NCBI GenBank assembly: GCA_934418055.1 | Contig: CAKRWX010000050.1 | Location: forward strand, 1-11,629 | Length of the DNA: 11,629 nucleotides | DNA from: an uncultured Lachnospiraceae bacterium | GTDB lineage: Bacteria > Bacillota > Clostridia > Lachnospirales > Lachnospiraceae | Reading direction: 5' to 3' | In this document: in pieces, positions 7,004-11,629 of the stretch | Numbering within the stretch: the first letter of the stretch is position 1 | How the letters are laid out: each line of letters starts with the position of its first letter | Program-made: the position numbers and the translations under genes | The notes under the pieces: generated by a model | Told to the model about the DNA's origin: nothing | The model's input: the letters and a program-made list of their open reading frames with translations, nothing else | The model's database searches: none

Positions 7004-7489
7004 CTACAACTCGATCACAGGATCCTGCGCTTTCACTTCCATGCCAGTATGACATACCATATCCGGGAAATCCGGTGTATTGCAGATGATCACTGGTGTA
7101 GTCACATCATATCCTGCATCTTTTACTTTCTCTAAATCCACCGTCACGAGAAGATCCCCCGCCTTTACCCGGTCTCCCTGCTTTACATGAGCCTCGAAAT
7201 ACTTTCCTTTCAGATTCACCGTATCCAGACCAATATGGACGATCAGCTCCGCCCCATTATCCGCCTTGATGCTGACTGCATGTTTGGTCTCAAACATCAC
7301 CACAACCTCTCCGGATGCCGGAGCTACGATCCGTCCCTCTGACGGGATCACTGCTACACCTTTTCCCAAAATCTCCTGGCTGAATGTAGGATCTGCCACC
7401 TGGCTCATAGGAATTACTTTTCCGGAAACCGGAGCTAAGATCTCCTTTTTTTCAGCTCCTCCTAAAAACTTCTTCAATGCGCTAAACAT
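7004..7489 (-). CDS. crr: PTS glucose-family subunit IIA (Crr-like)
   Basis: This 161-aa soluble protein consists of a single IIA-Glc-type domain, which takes phosphate from HPr and passes it to the IIB cysteine. The active-site pair is His70 (ETKHAVSI) and the phosphorylated His85 (ELIVHIGLDTV), with the following NLKG segment typical of the family. Its length matches standalone IIA proteins. It starts four bases after the licT stop, and its ribosome site (AAAGGAGAA) lies within the last codons of licT, so the two are tightly linked. It should serve the IIBC encoded downstream, which lacks a IIA domain. By analogy, phospho-transfer through this IIA and HPr may also set the activity of LicT. 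Confidence 0.95.
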   Translation of the reverse strand: MFSALKKFLGGAEKKEILAPVSGKVIPMSQVADPTFSQEILGKGVAVIPSEGRIVAPASGEVVVMFETKHAVSIKADNGAELIVHIGLDTVNLKGKYFEAHVKQGDRVKAGDLLVTVDLEKVKDAGYDVTTPVIICNTPDFPDMVCHTGMEVKAQDPVIEL

Positions 7490-7493
7490 CTGT

Positions 7494-8339
7494 TTATTCT
7501 CCTTTCTGTGTTCTGACCCGCTTTAAATGAACTGCCAGATATGCCACTTCCTCTTCCGATACCTGATGTCCATAGGTCTTTTCAATATATTCTTTTACCT
7601 TTCTGCCACACTGGTATTCCTCTGGATAGATCTGCTCGATCATTCCAGGGAATTCTGACAACCCGGTGTCATCATCAATCGTTTCACTGGTATAGATCCT
7701 CTGTGCCAGAAAACGCAGATGCGTGATCAGTCTCTCATAACTGAGAGAAGTCTCATCCAGTTCCATCTGAAAATATTCCCGGACCAGATCCAGCACATCC
7801 TGAATGATCCTGGTAATATCAATCGTATCCCGCATCTTCGTGTTGTACTCTGCGTTCACAATATGAAGCGCGATCGATGCCGCCTCATCCACAGGAAACG
7901 CAATTCCAAGACGCCGTTCGATCAAATCCAATGCAAAGGTTCCAATCATGTACTCTTCTTTATAGAAAGCCCGGACTTCCCGCAAAAGCGGATTGCCAAA
8001 CAGCATATGCTCCTGAAACCGTTCAATAGCAAAATTGATATGATCCGTCAGAGTCAGGTAAATGTTAGGACTCAGCTTTTTATTCAATACCCCTTTTGCG
8101 TACTGGATCACTTCTGTGGAAATCTGAAGGCGCTCCGGCGGAAGACTGGCAACCAGATTCTTAAACTGATCCATGGAACTGGGGTTATCCAGACGGAACA
8201 CCTTCTCAATCTGCTCCTCTGGAATCGTCATCCCATGGCGCATCTGAAATCCTACGCCCTTGCCCATGACTACCACTTCTGTCCCGTTCTCTTCGATGGC
8301 GCTGACTACATTATTGTTAATTACCCGATCAATCCTCAT
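7494..8339 (-). CDS. licT: BglG/LicT-family transcription antiterminator
   Basis: This 281-aa RNA-binding regulator prevents termination in its own leader when sugar is available. The N-terminal CAT domain (1-55) has the family's VINNNVVSAIEENGTEVVVMG stretch, which binds the RAT hairpin. Two PTS-regulation domains follow. PRD1 carries His100 and His159, and PRD2 carries His207 and His271, matching the four phosphorylated histidines of B. subtilis LicT almost by number. In LicT, phosphorylation of PRD1 by the sugar permease inhibits, and HPr phosphorylation of PRD2 activates. The conserved RAT lies directly upstream at 8430-8457 and the target genes directly downstream, so autoregulation of the operon is nearly certain. 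Sequence type is LicT rather than GlcT. ATG at 8339. Confidence 0.95.
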   Translation of the reverse strand: MRIDRVINNNVVSAIEENGTEVVVMGKGVGFQMRHGMTIPEEQIEKVFRLDNPSSMDQFKNLVASLPPERLQISTEVIQYAKGVLNKKLSPNIYLTLTDHINFAIERFQEHMLFGNPLLREVRAFYKEEYMIGTFALDLIERRLGIAFPVDEAASIALHIVNAEYNTKMRDTIDITRIIQDVLDLVREYFQMELDETSLSYERLITHLRFLAQRIYTSETIDDDTGLSEFPGMIEQIYPEEYQCGRKVKEYIEKTYGHQVSEEEVAYLAVHLKRVRTQKGE

Positions 8340-8378
8340 TCCTTCGCCCCGTATCTTTCCAATTCAACGCCTATAAAG

Positions 8379-8435
8379 AAAAAAACCAATTTCAAATCAA
8401 TATCCCTACCTAAATATCGACTCAAAATTGGTTTT
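8379..8435 (-). terminator. Leader terminator controlled by LicT
   Basis: On the minus strand AAAACCAATTT (8435-8425) pairs with AAATTGGTTTT (8392-8382), separated by a loop of about 32 bases, and a T-run follows. The upstream arm shares AAAACC with the RAT, so folding of RAT and terminator is mutually exclusive. It should stop transcription before licT unless LicT binds. Confidence 0.9.
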
Positions 8436-8457
8436 GCCTGCTTACCAGTAACAATCC
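8430..8457 (-). promoter_or_regulatory. Ribonucleic antiterminator (RAT) for LicT
   Basis: The 28-base minus-strand element begins GGATTGTTACTG and ends GCAGGCAAAACC, an almost exact match to the LicT/SacY RAT consensus with a four-base GTAA centre. Its last six bases are the start of the terminator stem. It begins about 24 bases after the predicted transcript start. Confidence 0.95.
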
Positions 8458-8487
8458 AAAGTATTCATTTCTCTTTTGTATGTTTAA

Positions 8488-8516
8488 AATTTATCATACT
8501 TTTCGACAAATGTCAA
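8488..8516 (-). promoter_or_regulatory. Sigma-A promoter of the licT-PTS operon
   Basis: On the minus strand a perfect TTGACA (8516-8511) lies 17 bases from TAAATT (8493-8488). A TG one base before the hexamer gives an extended -10. The predicted start, near 8481, leads straight into the RAT. GACA and TGTC half-sites around the -35 form a small inverted repeat that could be an operator. Confidence 0.75.
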
Positions 8517-8557
8517 TCTTTTCTTTATTTTTCTTTTGTATATTTTTTATAAAAATT
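8517..8557. other. A/T-rich gap between sigK and the PTS promoter
   Basis: These bases are almost entirely A and T. On the minus strand TATAAAATTTTTATA can form a weak hairpin just after the sigK stop, but there is no G/C stem with a clean T-run. It may act as a weak terminator for sigK or as an UP-type element for the PTS promoter. Neither can be shown. Confidence 0.3.
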
Positions 8558-9184
8558 TTATATTTTCCGCATTTCTTTCCGGATCTTCTCCAGCCCCCGT
8601 TTCTCGATCCGGCTGATGTAAGACCTTGACAGTCCCATGGCCTGGGCGATCTCCCGCTGGGTGTACTCTTTCCCACCAAATAATCCATAGCGCATACGCA
8701 CCACCTGTTTCTCATTGTCATTTAAACAGACCCGATAAGCCTGGTACAGTTCCCGCACATCCTGGTCCAGGATCATTTTCTCCAGTACGTCCTCATTTTC
8801 CATTTGGATCACGTCTACCAGATTGATGGATTCCCCGTCTTTGTCCACGCCAATGGGTTCATAAAGAGAGACTTCCCTGGAATATTTCTTGTGAGACCGC
8901 AGCAGCATCAGGATCTCATTTTCCACACATTTTGCGGCGTAAGTGGCCAGTTTGGAGCCCCGATCCGGTTTAAATGTGCTGACTGCCTTGATCAGACCGA
9001 TGGTTCCCACGGAAAGCAGATCCTCTGTATCATAATCGGTATATTGATATTTTTTGACCACATGGGCCACCAAACGCATATTATGTTCAATTAAGAGCCT
9101 GCGGGCTTCCTGGTCGCCATCTTTTAAGCGCTCCAGGCATTCCCGCTCTTTAGCGGGTGTCAGTGGATTCGGAAAGGTTTTCAA
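8558..9184 (-). CDS. sigK: Sporulation sigma factor SigK (sigma-70 family), without pro-sequence
   Basis: This 208-aa sigma factor matches mature SigK, the late mother-cell sigma factor of endospore formation. Region 2 has EHNMRLVAHVVKKY, then DLLSVGTIGLIKAV and KLATYAAKCVENEILM, which contact core polymerase and the -10 element. Region 4 ends with the helix-turn-helix TQREIAQAMGLSRSYISRI. SigE is the nearest alternative, but LYEPIG-DKDGE and SRSYISRIEKRGLEKI favour SigK. The start is a TTG at 9184 with AGGTGG six bases upstream. An in-frame TAA at 9220-9218 leaves room for only eleven extra codons, so the 20-residue membrane pro-sequence of B. subtilis SigK is absent, as in C. difficile. A SigK-like promoter lies at 9214-9241. 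No skin-element interruption is present. Confidence 0.88.
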   Translation of the reverse strand: MKTFPNPLTPAKERECLERLKDGDQEARRLLIEHNMRLVAHVVKKYQYTDYDTEDLLSVGTIGLIKAVSTFKPDRGSKLATYAAKCVENEILMLLRSHKKYSREVSLYEPIGVDKDGESINLVDVIQMENEDVLEKMILDQDVRELYQAYRVCLNDNEKQVVRMRYGLFGGKEYTQREIAQAMGLSRSYISRIEKRGLEKIRKEMRKI

Positions 9185-9213
9185 AGAAAGCCACCTGAAA
9201 GCTAAACTTAATG

Positions 9214-9241
9214 TAGTTTATGCTTCGGACAATTTTCCAGT
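9214..9241 (-). promoter_or_regulatory. Candidate SigK-type (mother-cell) promoter for sigK
   Basis: On the minus strand AC (9241-9240), 17 bases, then CATAAACTA (9222-9214) matches the SigK pattern AC-N16/17-CATA-N3-TA. The -10 is also one base from the SigE pattern CATACANT. The start point would fall near 9207, about 23 bases before the TTG start codon. No sigma-A promoter is evident for this gene. Confidence 0.5.
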
Positions 9242-9251
9242 GCCTTTCCCG

Positions 9252-9280
9252 TTTCGATTTTCCTGAAACCATGTTATAAT
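9252..9280 (+). promoter_or_regulatory. Extended -10 promoter of the TM1266-family gene
   Basis: A perfect TATAAT (9275-9280) is preceded by TG one base away, giving an extended -10. The -35 position (TTTCGA, 9252-9257) is weak, which extended -10 promoters tolerate. The predicted start near 9287 gives a leader of about 68 bases. It is divergent from the sigK promoter. Confidence 0.65.
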
Positions 9281-9354
9281 AAACCCAGACAAATTTCTGC
9301 GAAGCAGTCGGTATATCATTGCCTTTGCATAGAGATCACCAGGAGGTATCTGCC

Positions 9355-9615
9355 ATGGAAACGCGGGTTGCAGTTATGAGTATCATAGTGGAAAATGGAG
9401 ATTCGGTGGAGCGGTTAAATGGGCTGCTCCATGATTATGGAGAATTTATCATCGGGCGGATGGGGATTCCCTACCGGCAGAAAAAGATCAATATTTTATC
9501 CATCGCCTTAGACGCGCCCCAGGACACCATCTCTGCCCTGGCGGGAAAATTAGGTAATTTAAAGGGAGTAAGCGTCAAAACCGCCTACTCCCACGTAACG
9601 GGCCAAGAAACTTAA
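9355..9615 (+). CDS. TM1266-family putative regulator of the iron-only hydrogenase system
   Basis: This 86-aa, ACT-like protein is recognised by RVAVMSIIVENGDSVERLN, YGEFIIGRMGIPYR and the C-terminal GKLGNLKGVSVKTAYS, all typical of the TM1266 family. Members are often found with [FeFe]-hydrogenase maturation genes (hydE, hydF, hydG), but their molecular role is not established. No hydrogenase gene is present in this window. The start chosen is ATG at 9355, with AGGAGG eight bases upstream. An in-frame ATG at 9319 would add twelve residues (MPLHRDHQEVSA) outside the family. It is a single-gene unit, the only plus-strand gene here, with its own promoter and a terminator that overlaps its stop codon. 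Confidence 0.88.
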   Translation: METRVAVMSIIVENGDSVERLNGLLHDYGEFIIGRMGIPYRQKKINILSIALDAPQDTISALAGKLGNLKGVSVKTAYSHVTGQET

Positions 9616-9631
9616 ACCTGGCCTGTTTTTT
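9598..9631 (+). terminator. Rho-independent terminator overlapping the TM1266-family stop codon
   Basis: ACGGGCCA (9598-9605) pairs with TGGCCTGT (9619-9626) over eight pairs including one G-T. Six T residues (9626-9631) follow. The TAA stop (9613-9615) lies in the loop. In the opposite direction the hairpin lacks a T-run, so it is unlikely to end the purine transcript efficiently. Confidence 0.88.
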
Positions 9632-9699
9632 GTATTTCCATTGATTCGGAATTTATGTCCGCATTGAGTGCATGATATTCCAGCATCGCAGCAGCAATT

Positions 9700-10878
9700 C
9701 TAGTGATGGAACAGACGGATTCCGGTAAAGGCCATAGCCATTCCATACTTATTACAGGTCTCAATTACATTATCATCACGGACGGAACCGCCTGGCTGGG
9801 CGATGTATTTCACACCACTCTTATATGCCCGGTCGATGTTATCACCGAATGGGAAGAACGCGTCAGAGCCTAATGCCACGTCAGTCATCTGGTCTAACCA
9901 TGCACGCTTCTCTTCTCTGGTAAATACCGGAGGTTTCACCTTAAATACTCTCTCCCACGCACCGTCTGCCAGCACATCCATGTACTCCTCTCCAATATAC
10001 ACGTCAATAGCATTGTCACGATCTGCTCTCTTGATGCCGTCCACAAACTGTAAAGATAATACCTGTGGAGCCTGGCGTAAGAACCAGTTGTCCGCCTTGT
10101 TGCCTGCCAGTCTGGTGCAGTGGACTCTGGACTGCTGTCCTGCGCCGATACCGATGGCCTGTCCGCCTTTTACATAGCAGACAGAGTTGGACTGGGTGTA
10201 TTTTAAAGTAATTAAGGAAATCAACAGGTCAATCTTCGCCTCATCCGGAATCTCCTTATTTTCCGTTACTACGTTATTTAACAATTCTTTGTTGATATCC
10301 AGCTCATTTCTGCCCTGCTCAAATACAACGCCGAACACCTGCTTGCGCTCCACTGGCTCTGGAACATAATTCTCATCCATCTGAATCACGCAGTAATTGC
10401 CATTTTTCTTAGCTTTCAGGATCTCCAGCGCCTCTGGCTCATAGCCTGGAGCGATGACACCGTCGGAAACCTCTCTCTTGATCAGTCGTGCCGTATCCAC
10501 GTCGCACACGTCAGACAGGGAAATGAAATCACCGAAGGAAGACATCCGGTCTGCACCTCTGGCTCTTGCGTAAGCACTTGCCAGCGGGGATAAATCGCCC
10601 ATATCGTCTACCCAGTAAATCTTTGCCAATGTCTCCGTCAATGGCAGACCCACTGCTGCGCCAGCTGGAGAAACATGCTTGAAAGAAGCCGCTGCTGGAA
10701 GTCCGGTGGCTTTCTTTAACTCTCTGACCAACTGCCAGCCATTGAAAGCGTCCAGGAAATTGATGTAGCCTGGACGGCCGCTTAATACTTTGATCGGCAG
10801 ATCTTTTCCATCGTTCATAAAGATCCGCGCAGGTTTCTGATTTGGGTTACAGCCGTATTTTAATTCCAGTTCGTTCAT
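9700..10878 (-). CDS. purH: Standalone AICAR transformylase (phosphoribosylaminoimidazolecarboxamide formyltransferase)
   Basis: This enzyme transfers a formyl group from 10-formyl-tetrahydrofolate to AICAR, giving FAICAR, the penultimate step of IMP synthesis. At 392 aa it has only the transformylase half of PurH (about 530 aa in E. coli); the N-terminal IMP cyclohydrolase domain is absent. The catalytic Lys67-His68 pair is in SFKHVSPAGA. Other conserved stretches are NSVCYVKGGQAIGIGAGQQSRV (around 230-251), SDAFFPFGDNID (338-349), AQPGGSVRDDNVI (360-372) and the C-terminal MAFTGIRLFHH. It lies 15 bases after the PurO-like gene, which supplies the missing cyclisation step. The ATG at 10878 follows an AAGGGAGA ribosome site. 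No convincing terminator is seen downstream. Confidence 0.95.
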   Translation of the reverse strand: MNELELKYGCNPNQKPARIFMNDGKDLPIKVLSGRPGYINFLDAFNGWQLVRELKKATGLPAAASFKHVSPAGAAVGLPLTETLAKIYWVDDMGDLSPLASAYARARGADRMSSFGDFISLSDVCDVDTARLIKREVSDGVIAPGYEPEALEILKAKKNGNYCVIQMDENYVPEPVERKQVFGVVFEQGRNELDINKELLNNVVTENKEIPDEAKIDLLISLITLKYTQSNSVCYVKGGQAIGIGAGQQSRVHCTRLAGNKADNWFLRQAPQVLSLQFVDGIKRADRDNAIDVYIGEEYMDVLADGAWERVFKVKPPVFTREEKRAWLDQMTDVALGSDAFFPFGDNIDRAYKSGVKYIAQPGGSVRDDNVIETCNKYGMAMAFTGIRLFHH

Positions 10879-10893
10879 TTGGATTCTCCCTTC

Positions 10894-11607
10894 TTAGCAA
10901 TTCTTATTGATGATTCGGCTCTCATAAGCGCCGGTTTCGATGTCAATGTAGCGGACAAATAAGGAAACTTTATTGTCTGGGTTTAAATTCTCCCATACCA
11001 TCTTGGCAAACTCATCGATCTCGCCAGAGATAGCAACCACCTTCGGCTCTCCCTCAAAGCTTGGCAGCGGATTGCCGTCGTGCATATAAGTATGGATAAA
11101 ACGGCCCTGTCCGGCCTTTGGATTCTCGTAAGCGTAGGTATAGCGGTTACAGGACTGTGGATCGCCGTCATCACTCTTTAAAATGGACATGGCAAAATTG
11201 TATCTGCCATTCTCGATATGCATGATACCAGAGATCCGAGGAGTGTAATTCGGACCGTCCGGCTCAAATTCCCGGCTTCTTAAGGACTGCTCAAAGGTAA
11301 GCTGCTTGTCCATGCCTTCATAAATGGTATCCGTCTGATCGCCATTCGTAACGATGGTCTTGTTGCCAAGAACCCGCACCGGAGCATAAATGATCAGACT
11401 TGGATCAGTTAATTTAGATGGATCAAATGCCTGGGTCCGGATGCCTGCCCCGTCCTCAACAAACACACGGTTGCGGCTGTTCTCGCTTCTGCCCATGATA
11501 AAGTAAGCAGTCACTGCCTTTTTGCCGTCTGGCGTCCTGCCAATGACGATTCCTCTTCCCGGATATGCGTTGCCGCGTAACTCTTCTGCCAGATTTAAAA
11601 TTTTCAT
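10894..11607 (-). CDS. purO: IMP cyclohydrolase, PurO-like family
   Basis: This 237-aa protein belongs to the IMP cyclohydrolase family related to archaeal PurO, which closes the ring of FAICAR to make IMP, the last step of purine synthesis. It is unrelated to the cyclohydrolase domain of bifunctional PurH. Recognised stretches include RGNAYPGRGIVIGRTPDGK, AYFIMGRSENSRNR and NYTPRISGIMHI. No membrane or export signal is seen. The ATG at 11607 has AAGGAGA about six bases upstream. The gene is complete, and its promoter, if it is the first gene, lies beyond the window edge. With the transformylase gene 15 bases downstream it forms a compact two-enzyme replacement of PurH. The identification rests on remembered family features and on this pairing. 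Confidence 0.88.
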   Translation of the reverse strand: MKILNLAEELRGNAYPGRGIVIGRTPDGKKAVTAYFIMGRSENSRNRVFVEDGAGIRTQAFDPSKLTDPSLIIYAPVRVLGNKTIVTNGDQTDTIYEGMDKQLTFEQSLRSREFEPDGPNYTPRISGIMHIENGRYNFAMSILKSDDGDPQSCNRYTYAYENPKAGQGRFIHTYMHDGNPLPSFEGEPKVVAISGEIDEFAKMVWENLNPDNKVSLFVRYIDIETGAYESRIINKNC

Positions 11608-11629
11608 AACTGTTCTCCTTTTCCTGCCG

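Noticed and set aside
8505..8516. Inverted repeat GACA-TT-TGTC over the -35 of the PTS operon as a possible CcpA (cre) site
   Set aside because: It lacks the central CG and the wider pattern of a cre site (TGWAANCGNTNWCA). The repeat is short and could be chance around a TTGACA box.
7719..8552. Plus-strand open frame of 277 codons opposite licT and its leader
   Set aside because: It is antisense to licT, the RAT element and the promoter, all of which are strongly supported. No start site or family signal is seen.
9627..9699. Terminator for the purO-purH unit
   Set aside because: Only a weak TTCC/GGAA hairpin without a T-run is visible on the minus strand. The strong hairpin further on has its T-run in the plus direction only.
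9612..9746. Minus-strand open frame of 44 codons overlapping the 3' end of the AICAR transformylase gene
   Set aside because: It looks protein-like (SITRIAAAMLEYHALNADIN) but has no ribosome site, overlaps purH in another frame and ends inside the loop of an opposite-strand terminator. No family is recognised.

Overview
The window reads as ordinary chromosome from a spore-forming, Gram-positive anaerobe of the Clostridia, most likely Lachnospiraceae. The signs are strong AGGAGG ribosome sites, Firmicutes-type LexA boxes, a SigK-family sporulation sigma factor, a LicT-type antiterminator with its RNA target, a TM1266-type hydrogenase-associated regulator, and separate IMP cyclohydrolase and AICAR transformylase genes. 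I see no insertion sequence, prophage, CRISPR array, tRNA or rRNA. The genus cannot be fixed from the sequence alone.

Almost everything lies on the minus strand, so the layout is given from high to low coordinates. (1) 11607-9700: a two-gene purine block, a PurO-like IMP cyclohydrolase followed by a standalone AICAR transformylase, together replacing bifunctional PurH. (2) 9355-9615, plus strand: a small TM1266-family regulator with its own promoter and terminator. (3) 9184-8558: a SigK-type sigma factor with no pro-sequence, preceded by a SigK-like promoter. (4) 8516-5147: a sugar PTS operon made of promoter, RAT antiterminator RNA with overlapping terminator, licT, IIA, an HPr-like protein, two intercistronic hairpins, a NagE-type IIBC and a terminator. 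(5) 5057-3978: galE with its own terminator. (6) 3956-1785: a promoter flanked by two LexA boxes driving a radical SAM DNA-repair protein translationally coupled to its TIGR03915-type partner. (7) 1770-1: comM, probably followed by the first codons of dprA.

The PTS operon is self-regulating. LicT should bind the RAT hairpin and prevent termination when its PRD domains report sugar. IIA, HPr-like protein and IIBC then import and phosphorylate the sugar, with N-acetylglucosamine the best guess. The neighbouring GalE carries a small gatekeeper cysteine that in other GalE enzymes allows N-acetylated UDP-sugars to be used.

The best lead for an under-described system is the SOS-controlled radical SAM/TIGR03915 pair, followed by recombination and transformation genes. 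Other points of note are the HPr paralogue that keeps His15 but has Gln at position 46, and the pro-less SigK with a SigK-like promoter. No intergenic gap exceeds 300 bases.
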